Under the pieces are notes generated by a model, which saw nothing but the letters and a program-made list of their open reading frames with translations, ran no database searches and was not told the DNA's origin. From Rhynchopus euleeides (Eukaryota > Euglenozoa > Diplonemea > Diplonemida > Diplonemidae): 64,000 nt of DNA. Position numbers and translations under genes: made by a program. Where the stretch lies: contig OY723240.1 in assembly GCA_963210315.1 (NCBI GenBank), positions 2,418,001 to 2,482,000 of the forward strand, read 5' to 3'. Below are positions 1 through 9,688 of this stretch, in pieces; the stretch's first letter is position 1; the number at the start of each line of letters is the position of its first letter.

Positions 1-674
1 TGAAATAGATACACGCCTGGTGCTTAGCACCGTTTTTTTTTTTCCCCCGATTTTTTTTGGTGTCACCCAGGGACCGGTGATCTCCTGCTGGTCGGGCTGC
101 GAAACAGCGAAGCCTACTTACGAGCATCACAAACCCGAGGGAATCCCGACTGCCCGAGACTGCAATGAACAGATGTTCACTACCGTGGCCTCCGCCGGCT
201 GGGGGGCTCCGCCCCCCAGACCCCCCTGTGCCGTGTGCCTGTCTACGAGATCGCCACCACCTTGCGTGGATGCGACGGCAATATGTCGAGAAAGGGGCGT
301 CGTTGGACAAAACGACCCCGAAACCACTCGAATCGGGGGTCAGTGGCACCCAGTGCCCGTACACTCGTGTAGGTACACCGATGGTACACCGCGCTGCGGT
401 GAACCATCAGTACACCTACACTACAGCAAAGAGCGGAACGTGTGTTCGCGTGGTGCGCTCCCGATGGGGTGGGGATTTTTCGGTGCAAATCACCACTGCG
501 GAAAGTTTTTTTTTCCCCCTCTGATTTTTGGTTCGAAGAGCACCGCACCGATATTTTTACCGCCTGACCCCCCCGGTGCTAGCGAAAACCCTGCCTGCAG
601 GGGGCCAGGCCTCTGGCTAATTCGGGTCGAACGTTAAGTTTCTCCGTGCCGGGGGGGGGGGGGGGCTACCCTAC
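1..674. other. Repeat-rich left edge, no supported gene
   Basis: Open frames cross this stretch but they follow a dispersed repeat and homopolymer runs (T/C runs near 31-58 and 507-523, a G run at 649-666), so I do not call a gene. A 20-base sequence at 604-623 recurs exactly in inverted orientation at 4154-4173, bracketing the transposon and telomere-like array in between. Confidence 0.6.
173..230 (+). repeat. Dispersed repeat with GGGGGGCTCCGCCCCCC palindromic core
   Basis: A block of about 56 bases around CTACCGTGGCCTCC followed by a G6-CTCCG-C6 type palindrome. Further copies are at 34737-34792 and 34896-34952 (same strand) and at about 55290-55348 and 55475-55527 (opposite strand). The 34.7 and 34.9 kb copies lie inside a hAT-like element, and flanking sequence of that element also recurs near 55.2-55.5 kb. 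The repeat is therefore probably part of a transposon family rather than a gene, although it opens reading frames. Confidence 0.75.
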
Positions 675-1365
675 CACGGTGGGATCTTGTAAATTTTACA
701 TGTATAACTACAAGTATATACATGTATTATACATGTATAATACTTGCATGTCAACTATTATACATGTATAATACATGTATATGCCTGAAATATACATGTA
801 AAATACATGTATATCAAGTAAAAATACATGTATAATACTTGCATGTCAACTATTATACATGTATCTTTACTTGATATACATGTATTTTACATGTATATTT
901 CATGCATTTACATGTATTTTACATGTATAATACTTGTCATGCAAGTATTATACATGTAAAATACTTGCATGACAAGTAAAATACTTGCATGCAAGTAAAA
1001 TACATGTATTTTACTTGCATGCAAGTATTTTACTTGTCATGCAAGTATTATACATGTATTTTACTTGTCATGCAAGTATTTTACATGTATAATACTTGCA
1101 TGACAAGTATTATACATGTAAAATACATGTAAATGCATGAAATATACATGTAAAATACATGTATATCAAGTAAAAATACATGTATAATAGTTGACATGCA
1201 AGTATTATACATGTATTTTTACTTGATATACATGTATTTTACATGTATATTTCAGGCATATACATGTATTATACATGTATAATAGTTGACATGCAAGTAT
1301 TATACATGTATAATACATGTATATACTTGTAGTTATACATGTAAAATTTACAAGATCCCACCGTG
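675..1365. mobile_element. Palindromic CACGGTGG-family element, uninterrupted copy
   Basis: Starts CACGGTGGGATCTTG and ends with the exact reverse complement. The whole interior is a large palindrome built from ACATGTA and ACTTGCATG words. The 2-bp flanks are AC on both sides (673-674 and 1366-1367), which I read as a 2-bp target-site duplication. Interrupted copies of the same element lie at 31279-37291 (flanks CT/CT) and 50500-51538 (flanks CC/CC). No coding capacity is seen, so it must be mobilised in trans if it is mobile. Confidence 0.85.
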
Positions 1366-1485
1366 ACCCTACCCTAGGGTTGGGGCCGCCGGGGTCCCAG
1401 ATTTTTTGGTAATTTCCAGGTGTGGGTAGGGGGACCTTTTCGAATTTTTTTTTTCGAGGGGTGCCCATTTTGGCGATTTGGGCCC

Positions 1486-4075
1486 GATTTCGAGGGTTAG
1501 GGGTGACCCTAGACCCTACCCAACCCTAGGGTTGGGGTTGGGGTTAACTCCAGACCCTACCCTCACCCTAGGGTTAGGGTTAACCCTAGACCCTACCCTG
1601 GGGTTAGGGTTAACCCTATACCCTACCCAACCCTAGGGTTAGGGTGAGGGTTAACCCTACACCCTACCCAACCCTAGGGTTGGGGTTGGGGTTAACCCTA
1701 GACCCTACCCTAGGGTTAGGGTCAGGGTTAACCCTATACCCTACCCAACCCTAGGGTTAGGGTTGGGGTTAACCCTATACCCTACCCTCACCCTAGGGTT
1801 AGGGTTAACCCTATACCCAACCCAACCCTAGGGTTAGGGTTAACCCAAGACCCAACCCTACCCTAGGGTTAGGGTTAGGGTTAACCCTATACACAACCCA
1901 ACCCTAGGGTTAGGGTTAACCCTATACCCTACCCAACCCGAGGGTTAGGGTTGGGGGTTAACCCAAGACCCTGCCCGACCCTAGGGTTAGGGTTCACCCT
2001 AGACCCAACCCTACCCTAGGGTTCGGGTTTGGGTCAGGGTGAACCCTAGACCCGACCCAACCCTCGGATCAGGGTTGGGGTTAACCCTTGACCCTAGACC
2101 CTACCCTAACCCTAGGGTTAGGGTTAACCCTTGACCCAACCCTAGGGTTAGGGTTAGGGTTGACCCTATACCCTACCCTAACCCTAGGGTAGGGTCTAGG
2201 GTCAACCCTGACCCTAACCCTAGGGTTGGGTCAAGGGTTAACCCTAACCCTAGGGTTGGGTAGGGTCTAGGGTTAACCCTAACCCTAACCCTAGGGTTGG
2301 GTCAAGGGTTAACCCTAACCCTAACCCTAGGGTTGGGTCAAGGGTTTACCCTAACCCTAACCCTAGGGTTGGGTAGGGTCTGGGGTCAACCCTGACCCTA
2401 ACCCTAGGGTTGGGTCAAGGGTTAACCCTAACCCTAACCCTAGGGTTAGGGTAGGGTCTAGGGTCAACCCTAACCCTAACCCTAGGGTTGGGTCAAGGGT
2501 TAACCCTAACCCTAACCCTAGGGTTGGGTAGGGTCTGGGGTCAACCCTGACCCTAACCCTAGGGTTGGGTCAAGGGTTAACCCTAACCCTAGGGTTGGGT
2601 AGGGTCTAGGGTCAACCCTGACCCTAACCCGAGGGTTGGGTAGGGTCTAGGGTTAACCCTAACCCTAACCCTAGGGTTGGGTCAAGGGTTAACCCTAACC
2701 CTAACCCTAGGGTTAGGGTAGGGTCTAGGGTCAACCCTAACCCTAACCCTAGGGTTGGGTCAAGGGTTAACCCTAACCCTAGGGTTGGGTAGGGTCTAGG
2801 GTCAACCCTGACCCTAACCCGAGGGTTGGGTAGGGTCTAGGGTTAACCCTGACCCTAACCCTAGGGTTGGGTAGGGTCTAGGGTCAACCCTAACCCTATC
2901 CCTAGGGTTGGGTCAAGGGTTAACCCTAACCCTAACCCTAGGGTTGGGTAGGGTCTAGGGTCAACCCTGACCCTTACCCTAGGGTTGGGTAGGGTCTGGG
3001 GTCAACCCTGACCCTAACCCTAGGGTTGGGTCAAGGGTTAACCCTAACCCTAGGGTTAGGGTAGGGTCTAGGGTCAACCCTAACCCTAACCCTAGGGTTG
3101 GGTAGGGTCTGGGGTCAACCCTGACCCTAACCCTAGGGTTGGGTCAAGGGTTTACCCTAACCCTAACCCTAGGGTTGGGTAGGGTCTGGGGTCAACCCTG
3201 ACCCTAACCCTAGGGTTGGGTCAAGGGTTAACCCTAACCCTAACCCTAGGGTTAGGGTAGGGTCTAGGGTTAACCCTGACCCTAACCCTAGGGTTGGGTA
3301 GGGTCTAGGGTCAACCCTGACCCTAACCCGAGGGTTGGGTAGGGTCTAGGGTTAACCCTAACCCTAACCCTAGGGTTGGGTCAAGGGTTAACCCTAACCC
3401 TAACCCTAGGGTTAGGGTAGGGTCTAGGGTTAACCCTGACCCTAACCCTAGGGTTAGGGTAGGGTCTAGGGTCAACCCTAACCCTAACCCTAGGGTTGGG
3501 TCAAGGGTTAACCCTAACCCTAGGGTTGGGTAGGGTCTAGGGTCAACCCTGACCCTAACCCGAGGGTTGGGTAGGGTCTAGGGTTAACCCTAACCCTAAC
3601 CCTAGGGTTGGGTCAAGGGTTAACCCTAACCCTAGGGTTAGGGTAGGGTCTAGGGTCAACCCTAACCCTAACCCTAGGGTTGGGTCAAGGGTTAACCCTA
3701 ACCCTAGGGTTGGGTAGGGTCTAGGGTCAACCCTGACCCTAACCCGAGGGTTGGGTAGGGTCTAGGGTTAACCCTGACCCTAACCCTAGGGTTAGGGTAG
3801 GGTCTAGGGTCAACCCTAACCCTATCCCTAGGGTTGGGTCAAGGGTTAACCCTAACCCTAACCCTAGGGTTGGGTAGGGTCTAGGGTCAACCCTGACCCT
3901 TACCCTAGGGTTGGGTAGGTTCTGGGGTCAACCCTGACCCTAACCCTTGGGTTGGGTTGGGTCTAGGATCAACCCTGGCCCTGACCCCTGGGTTGGGTAG
4001 GGTCGTGTTGGGTCGGGTTATGGGTACCCAACCCTCACCCTAGGGTAGGGTTGGGTCGGGTTGTGGGTACCCCCG
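1486..4075. repeat. Degenerate telomere-like satellite with orientation switch
   Basis: About 2.6 kb of TTAGGG/CCCTAA-related words arranged as alternating head-to-head pairs (CCCTAGGG, GGGTTAACCC) with variants GGGTCTAGGG, GGGTTGGGTCAA and CCCTGACCC. Left of about 2180 the larger unit reads with GACCCTACCC; right of it the reverse complement GGGTAGGGTC dominates, so the array as a whole is a large imperfect inverted repeat. It is not a simple chromosome end, since unique genes lie on its right and more sequence on its left. Confidence 0.9.
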
Positions 4076-4398
4076 ACGTGCTGTAGGGTAGGGTAGGGTA
4101 GGGTAGGGCCCCCCCCCCCCCCCCCCTCCGGCCCAACGTTAAGTCCGGCCCCAGAATTAGCCAGAGGCCTGGCAGGGGGTACCTTTTCATTTTTTTTCTG
4201 GGGAGGTCCCTATTTTGCATGTTGGAGCCCGTTTTCGATGGAATTCCGGTGTTTTGAGCTTGTTTTTGCGTCGCAAATGCGTCACGAATTCCATTCCCCC
4301 ACAACGACCCCCACACGATACAAGGCTCACATACACCACATCACCATAACAGGCACTTGCTGCTACACTTCTTTTACACCAGACAGCAGACAGGGAAG
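4076..4398. other. Satellite border and upstream region of the first gene
   Basis: Contains a C run (4109-4126), the inverted 20-base match to 604-623 at 4154-4173, and a T-rich block that resembles 1430-1495 in direct orientation. From about 4260 it becomes ordinary sequence. A pyrimidine-rich stretch ending in CAG at about 4366-4383 could be a trans-splice acceptor for the gene starting at 4399. Confidence 0.5.
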
Positions 4399-5022
4399 AT
4401 GGCAACAGTGTTCCTTGCGGCGGTTGCGGCAGCGATGGTATCGTCGAACCAGCGGGCGCTGGTTGTGAGTCCCGAACGCAACCTTGCGCAATCCGTGGTG
4501 GTGGGGCCGGTGGGGAGCATCAACCTGGCGCTGATGGCGCACGGGGTGGAGGCGTGGCCGGACCTGATGGGGTCGCAGCTGCGCAACCCGCCTGCCTTCC
4601 TGGAGCTGCTGCCGCTCACGATCCCGCAGTGGCAGCTGCCCGTGGGGGTGGACGTGAAGTTCACGTGCCCCGACACGGCGGCTGTGGTGGACGTGTGCGA
4701 CGCGTGGGTCTTCTTCTACACGTGCTCCCACACCTGCACGACGAAGTACCAGGGCGGGATCCCGGGGCTGCTCTCCGTCACCCCGGGGTGGAGGCGGAGC
4801 CAGTGCGCGCCGCGGTTTGTGACGGGTGCGCCGGGGGCGAGCTTCGAGCACCCGATGGGGGCGTTCCGCAGGCAGCTGGCGCGCGGGGAGTCGACCACCA
4901 TCACCGTCCCGGGGGCGGAGAAGGCGGAGTTTATGGTCTTCGGGATCGGCGCGGCCGGGGTGGACTGCGGGAAGCACACGACCCCGGGGGCGTGCCCGAC
5001 CTCCACGGGGAAGTGCAAGTAG
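4399..5022 (+). CDS. Small probable secreted protein, family not recognised
   Basis: A 207-residue product beginning MATVFLAAVAAAMVSS, a typical hydrophobic signal-peptide start with small residues before a likely cleavage near residues 14-18. The mature part is rich in Gly, Pro, Val and Cys, with cysteines clustered around FFYTCSHTC (about residues 113-121) and near the C-terminus (VDCG, GACP, KCK), suggesting disulfides and secretion or surface location. I chose ATG 4399 because the frame upstream of it lacks a signal-like segment and the ATG follows a pyrimidine tract with CAG. The stop lies only about 24 bases before a good acceptor site for the next gene, consistent with a tightly packed same-strand cluster. 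I do not recognise the fold. Confidence 0.65.
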   Translation: MATVFLAAVAAAMVSSNQRALVVSPERNLAQSVVVGPVGSINLALMAHGVEAWPDLMGSQLRNPPAFLELLPLTIPQWQLPVGVDVKFTCPDTAAVVDVCDAWVFFYTCSHTCTTKYQGGIPGLLSVTPGWRRSQCAPRFVTGAPGASFEHPMGAFRRQLARGESTTITVPGAEKAEFMVFGIGAAGVDCGKHTTPGACPTSTGKCK

Positions 5023-5031
5023 CGGGTGGAC

Positions 5032-5046
5032 GCGTGCTTCACTGCA
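5032..5046 (+). promoter_or_regulatory. Candidate trans-splice acceptor ahead of the STAND-type gene
   Basis: The sequence GCGTGCTTCACTGCAG, ending at 5046, lies 24 bases before ATG 5071 and just after the preceding stop codon. In a spliced-leader organism this is where the leader would be joined. It also supports starting the next protein at 5071 rather than at an upstream GTG. A cis-intron acceptor is the alternative. Confidence 0.4.
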
Positions 5047-5070
5047 GACGAACATCGGCATCTGGCCACC

Positions 5071-7551
5071 ATGATGCGTGACACATGCGATGCAGCTGAT
5101 ATTAATCCAACGGTGGCGCGCAGCGACCGAACCCTGGTGGCGATTGTAGAGCAGGCGTGGGTGCTGGCTGGTGGTGACGGTGATAGCAGCGCCACGAGCA
5201 GCGACAGCATCGTCGAGGCGACACGAACCACACCGACAGCGGATGTTGAGGCCGCTTCTGCAGGCAACGGGGTGCCGGGCAGCGAAAACCACAGGTGTGT
5301 GCAGGCTGCAGCCGAGGCTGTGGTCTTGTCACTGGCAGGCAGAGGCGGCACACCGCATCCTGCAGGGGTATCGGTGCTGCTGCGTGACGTGCTTGTCGCC
5401 CTGTCGCAGCAAGCGGGGTTCTTGGAGCGGCGGAAGGCGGGGCTGCGGCGTGCGGCCAAGAGCACATCACAGCTGGAGCAGCTGGCGGCGGTGCCACTTC
5501 CTCCACGGACAGTCACAGACGCCGAGGTGGCGGTGCTGTCGCGGCTGCGCAACCCGTTCCTGCTTCACATGGCTTGTTACGCGCAGCACAACCTGTCGTC
5601 GCAGCAGTGCCTGAGTGATGTCGCGGTGTACGAGTCATACCTGCAGAAGCACGTGGAGGTGGAGTTGCGTCTGGGGCTGGCTGGATCAGCACGCGTGGAG
5701 GAGGTGCTGCGGGTCGGGGAACTGATTGCGTGCGCGATGCTGCAGGCACAGACGTGGCAGGGAGTGCTGGGGAAAGAGCGAGCGCGCCTGCTGAAGGAGG
5801 ACAAGGTGGACAGTGCAGAGGCGGATGAGGCCTTCCGGCTGCTGCCTTTTCGCGTAGAGAGCTTCCACGACGACAGCAGCGCGTTTGCGTTCCGTCACAA
5901 GACACTCGGCGAGTTCCTTGTGGCGCGGCGGTTGTCACGGAAGGGCAGCGTGGCTGAGACGCTTGGGCACAAGGTGCGCAGAGCCTTCAGCCAGGATGCG
6001 CCGAACGTGCTGCAGTACTTTGCGGACACAGTGCTCGGCCGTGGAGGCGACACGCGCAACACCACGGTGACGGACGAGTTGTTGCCGTTGGTCCTGGCAA
6101 CCCGGGATGCTGGCGGTGACGCGGTATCACTCGCGGCTGCTTCCAATGCCATGGCACTCGCTGCAGGCATGCGTTATGTGTTTGGGTGCGATCTCACGGG
6201 TGTGCTGGTGCGGGACAGCGATCTGCGCCACGCACGCCTGTATCGGAGTGTACTCAAAGGGAGCCGCTTCCACAACTGCTGGCTGGAACACGCGATGTTG
6301 AGGGACGTCAACCTCACAGACTCCGACTGGGAGGGATGCTCCTTCGGTGCCCCTCTCCCGCCTCTGTCGGGTCACACCACCGAGGTTCGCGCCGTGGCTG
6401 TTACACCAGATGGATCGAAGATCATCTCAGGATCTCACGATAAGAGTGTTCGTGTCTGGGATGCATCAACAGGGAAGGAGCAGCTCGTCTCCCGCTGGCC
6501 CATGGTCAACGCTCCCGCAGTCTACTCATCGATGCATGGCAAATACATCTCGTCTATTGCACTGTCGAGGTGTGGGACACTGTGTGCTGTGGGTTACAGA
6601 GAAGGGCAAATCACTGTGTTTGACACCAGCACTGCTGCTGTGGTGGTGGACTTCACACACACGGGTCTTCCTCGCACTGTGTTCTCTGTCTGTGGGACGT
6701 GGTTGGCAACGTGCTCTCCTGTCAGCAGTACCATCTGCGTGTGGCTGACATCAACGTGGGAGGAGGTGTGCATCCTGTACCACAACAACACCAGGGGGTC
6801 CAGTGCAGCGTGGACACGCTGTGGACGCCTGCTGTGCGGGGACGATTTTGGCAAAGTGCATGTGTGGGACTTGAAGGGGACACCGAGCGCCACAGTGCTG
6901 GAGGGTCACAGCGATGCTGTTATCAGCATTGCTGTGTCGGGCACGAGGATCTTCAGCGGGTCACAGGACAAAACCATCCGTGTGTGGGACATCAGCACCC
7001 TCACACACACACACATCCTGGTTGAGCACACCGAGAGAGTGAACGACATTACCCTGACCAAGGACGAGCAGCACCTGTTGTCGTGCTCTCTCGACAAGTC
7101 ACTCAAGGTGTGGTGCACAACCACCCTCAGCTGCCTGCGTACTGTGCAACTGTATGGCAATCCCGACTCACTTGCTGTATCACAGGCAGGTGATGTTGTT
7201 GCAGTGGCGACTTCGAATCACAGACTGTACCGCCTCAGCACCGGTGAGTGTCTGGGGAAGGTGGACTCAAAGGGTTATGGTGTTGCACTCAGCCCCTGCG
7301 GGAGGTGGCTATTCACACCAACGGACATAACTTGTGTCTCTGTGTGTGCTGTGTCTTCCGTTTCACCCTGCTCCCCGTGTGTATGTTTGCAGGTCACTCA
7401 AGGTGTGGTGCACAGCCTCCCTCAGCTGCCTGCGAACTGTACAAGTGATGTTTCGAGCCTCCTCACTTGCTGTGTCACAGCCAGGAGATGTTGCTGCGGT
7501 TCTATCTCCTCTCGCGTTCAGCACCAGACTGTACCGCCTCAGCACAGGTGA
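5071..7551 (+). CDS. Truncated STAND-like protein: NACHT C-terminal part, pentapeptide repeats, WD40 propeller
   Basis: The start GCCACCATGATG at 5071 fits a strong initiation context and gives 826 residues. Residues about 155-290 match the helical and winged-helix end of NACHT/STAND NTPases (LRNPFLLHMACYAQ, then FRHKTLGEFLVARRL). Residues about 370-426 are pentapeptide repeats (CDLTG, SDLRH, ARLYR, VNLTD). One WD40 blade follows at about 430-473 (GHTTEVRAV to VRVWDAST), then a seven-blade cassette shared with the ubiquitin-like/WD40 paralogues downstream. No Walker A or Walker B motif is present, so the ATPase core is missing: either the gene is truncated or the front exons lie elsewhere. 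The usual cassette stop is replaced by TGC at about 7370, so the frame runs on 60 residues into a WD40 relic in the wrong frame. Family knowledge: intact STAND proteins are signalling switches, with WD40 repeats as sensors. Confidence 0.75.
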   Translation: MMRDTCDAADINPTVARSDRTLVAIVEQAWVLAGGDGDSSATSSDSIVEATRTTPTADVEAASAGNGVPGSENHRCVQAAAEAVVLSLAGRGGTPHPAGVSVLLRDVLVALSQQAGFLERRKAGLRRAAKSTSQLEQLAAVPLPPRTVTDAEVAVLSRLRNPFLLHMACYAQHNLSSQQCLSDVAVYESYLQKHVEVELRLGLAGSARVEEVLRVGELIACAMLQAQTWQGVLGKERARLLKEDKVDSAEADEAFRLLPFRVESFHDDSSAFAFRHKTLGEFLVARRLSRKGSVAETLGHKVRRAFSQDAPNVLQYFADTVLGRGGDTRNTTVTDELLPLVLATRDAGGDAVSLAAASNAMALAAGMRYVFGCDLTGVLVRDSDLRHARLYRSVLKGSRFHNCWLEHAMLRDVNLTDSDWEGCSFGAPLPPLSGHTTEVRAVAVTPDGSKIISGSHDKSVRVWDASTGKEQLVSRWPMVNAPAVYSSMHGKYISSIALSRCGTLCAVGYREGQITVFDTSTAAVVVDFTHTGLPRTVFSVCGTWLATCSPVSSTICVWLTSTWEEVCILYHNNTRGSSAAWTRCGRLLCGDDFGKVHVWDLKGTPSATVLEGHSDAVISIAVSGTRIFSGSQDKTIRVWDISTLTHTHILVEHTERVNDITLTKDEQHLLSCSLDKSLKVWCTTTLSCLRTVQLYGNPDSLAVSQAGDVVAVATSNHRLYRLSTGECLGKVDSKGYGVALSPCGRWLFTPTDITCVSVCAVSSVSPCSPCVCLQVTQGVVHSLPQLPANCTSDVSSLLTCCVTARRCCCGSISSRVQHQTVPPQHR

Positions 7552-7699
7552 GTGTCCGGGGAAGGTGGACTTCAGCAGCATCAGGAAGATGGACTCATGC
7601 GGTTGTGGTGTTGCACTCAGTCTCTGCGGGAGGTGGGTCTTCACACCGACAAACAGAATCTGCGTCTCTGTGTGTGCTGTGTATTCCGTTTCACCCTGA
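7393..7699 (+). pseudogene. Duplicated WD40 terminal fragment behind the STAND-type gene
   Basis: From 7393 the sequence repeats the last two blades of the WD40 cassette (SLKVWCTASLSCLRTVQ to VSVCAVYSVSP, stop at 7697-7699) in a different frame from the main gene. It is preceded by TGTATGTTTGCAG, which looks like a 3' splice site, so an alternative terminal exon is possible. A partial tandem duplication is simpler. A further remnant lies at about 7829-7925 (GACTCAGAGG to TCTTCACACC). Confidence 0.65.
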
Positions 7700-8554
7700 G
7701 TGCAGTGTCTCGGATCCGTGTTTTCTGGCTGGCTTGCCCGTCGTTTTTTGTGACAAGCGCACCGTGCTCACGGTGGAAGCGGTCAACAAAACATTTTTCT
7801 TCGTTCCATTTTTGTGTTTCCATGGGTTGGACTCAGAGGATGATGGTATTGCCTCAGCCTCTGCGGGAGGTGGGTCTTCACACCGTCAAAGAAGCACGAC
7901 AGTTGGGCCACTGTGTGTGCTGTGTGCTGAGTACCCTTCCCCTGCCTTGTGTGTTTGTCGTCTTGTTCTCCCCATCTGCCTCGCAACACAGCACTCCCTG
8001 ACTCCTGCACTGTTTGGAGGTCGCTGCGCGTTTGCATTGTGAGATGCGAAGAGGGCAAATGATTGACGCAATGCTCTCTCCTTGCGGACAGATCCACACC
8101 TGTTTTGTGTTCTGCATTATCTTCCTTTCGAGCGTTGCAACACGGCATGGCCTGAGCCCTGCCGTGATTCGACCTGAGTGTTCCATTCCAAAAGCAGTGC
8201 GGGGGTCGGGTGTGGGTAGGGTGGGTTGCGTGTTGTGTTGCCCGTCACAACAGCCCAGCATCTCCCTCAGACCCCTCACCCACCCGCAAGGTCGTTCCGA
8301 GCAGAGAGAACAGAACACGAGGCTCTTCCCCCAACCCCGCCACAACCCCATCCCATGAAGGAGTGACTTCCTGAGCACCACTTTGAGGGACTCTGTCTCT
8401 GATCCCCATCCACACCGTCACCCACTGCACACACCGCCACACCCTCCAGCAAGCCTGCAAACCCACATACTGGTGGTGTGACTTCCTCTGCCCAAGCCTG
8501 GTCAGGCCACCCCCCGCTCCCAGTCGCCCCCCTCCGTGAGTGTGCAAGGCAAAC
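7700..8554 (+). other. Intergenic: WD40 remnants, then 5' flank shared by three paralogues
   Basis: 7700-7835 repeats the 3' flank of the next paralogue (compare 9688-9852). From about 8165 to 8554 the sequence is nearly the same as 20410-20801, ahead of another paralogue. The last 200 bases (from CATGAAGGAGTGACTTCC, about 8355) are also shared with 15908-16111. It therefore probably contains the promoter or 5'-UTR unit of these copies. No independent gene is seen. Confidence 0.6.
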
Positions 8555-9688
8555 ATGGAGGTGACTGTGCGTCACACCGGGACCGGGGACAGCTGTGTCG
8601 TCGGTGTTCCGGAAGGGGGGACCGTGGTCGGGCTGAAGGCGGATGCGCTCAACGAGATATTCCCGGGTTCTATCAACGCAGTCCGTGAGGCTGAAAACGT
8701 CGCAGCACACATCGAAGGGTGTGAGGAGGAGCTGGACGATGCGCAGCGCGTTGCCGACACGGGTCTGGAGGACGGGGGTGCTGTCCAGCTCGTCCCCCGC
8801 TGGCCCATGGTCAACGCTCCCGCAGTCTACTCATCGACGCATGGCAAATACATCTCGTATATTGCACTGTCGAGGTGTGGGACGCTGTGTGCTGTGGGTT
8901 ACAGAGAAGGGCACATCACTGTGTTTGACACCAGCACTGCTGCTGTGGTGGCGGACTTAACACACGGCAACACAACTGTGAGTTGCACAGCGTTCTCCGT
9001 CTGTGGGACGTGGTTGGCAACGTGCTCTCTTCGCGGCACCATCTGCGTGTGGCTGACATCAACGTGGGAGGAGGTGTGCATGCTGGATCACGACAGCATC
9101 AGGGTGTACAGTGCAGCGTGGACGCACTGTGGACGAGGTCTGGTGTCCAGAGACGAATCAGGCAAAGTGCGTGTGTGGGACTTGAAGGGCACACCGAGCG
9201 CCACAGTGCTGGAGGGTCACAGTCAGGCTGTTAGCAGCATCGCTGTGTCGGGCACGAGGATCTTCAGCGGGTCATATGACAAGAGCATCCGTGTGTGGGA
9301 CATCAGCACCCTCACACACACACACACCCTGGATGGGCACACGGATTGGCTGACGGGCATCGCCCTGACTCAGGACGAGCAGCACCTGGTGTCGTGCTCT
9401 GACGACAAAGCACTCAAGGTGTGGTGCACAACCACCCTCAGCTGCCTGCGTACTGTGCAACTGGACTACTCTCCCGACTTTCTTGTTGTGTCACAGCCAG
9501 GTGATGTCGTTGCAGTAAATAGCTGGGCCAGCACCAGGCTGCACCGCCTCAGTACAGGTGAGTGTCTGGGGAAGGTGGACTCAGAGGAAAATGGTGTTGC
9601 ACTCAGCCCCTGCGGGAGGTGGGTCTTCACAGAAACGAACGACAACACTTCAGTCTCTGTGTGTGCTGTGTCTTCCGTTTCACCCTGA
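8555..9688 (+). CDS. Ubiquitin-like/WD40 propeller protein, paralogue 1
   Basis: 377 residues from ATG 8555. Residues 1-80 form a beta-grasp, ubiquitin-like domain: a strand pair at MEVTVRHTGTG, a helix after GTVVGLKADAL, and the ending ADTGLEDGGAVQLV, which matches the last part of ubiquitin folds. Residues about 95-377 form seven WD40 blades (for example GTRIFSGSYDKSIRVWD, LKVWCTTTLSCL), enough for one closed propeller. A CA repeat inside blade 4 encodes LTHTHT. Family knowledge: Ubl and WD40 domains are protein-binding modules; no enzyme motif is seen. Compared with the other paralogues it differs mainly in short loop segments (NTTVSC, DSIRVY, SQAVSS, TDWLTG, NSWAST). The 5' flank is shared with paralogues 2 and 3. 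Confidence 0.85.
   Translation: MEVTVRHTGTGDSCVVGVPEGGTVVGLKADALNEIFPGSINAVREAENVAAHIEGCEEELDDAQRVADTGLEDGGAVQLVPRWPMVNAPAVYSSTHGKYISYIALSRCGTLCAVGYREGHITVFDTSTAAVVADLTHGNTTVSCTAFSVCGTWLATCSLRGTICVWLTSTWEEVCMLDHDSIRVYSAAWTHCGRGLVSRDESGKVRVWDLKGTPSATVLEGHSQAVSSIAVSGTRIFSGSYDKSIRVWDISTLTHTHTLDGHTDWLTGIALTQDEQHLVSCSDDKALKVWCTTTLSCLRTVQLDYSPDFLVVSQPGDVVAVNSWASTRLHRLSTGECLGKVDSEENGVALSPCGRWVFTETNDNTSVSVCAVSSVSP

Noticed and set aside
20..637. 205-residue open frame at the left edge
   Set aside because: It runs through a dispersed palindromic repeat and homopolymers, and other copies of the repeat give the same peptide pieces in unrelated places.
1486..4075. True chromosome end (telomere)
   Set aside because: Repeats are degenerate and alternate in orientation, and non-telomeric DNA lies on both sides.
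4363..5292. Long antisense frame over the secreted-protein gene
   Set aside because: It crosses two + strand genes, is Arg/His-rich as GC-rich antisense frames are, and has no domain.
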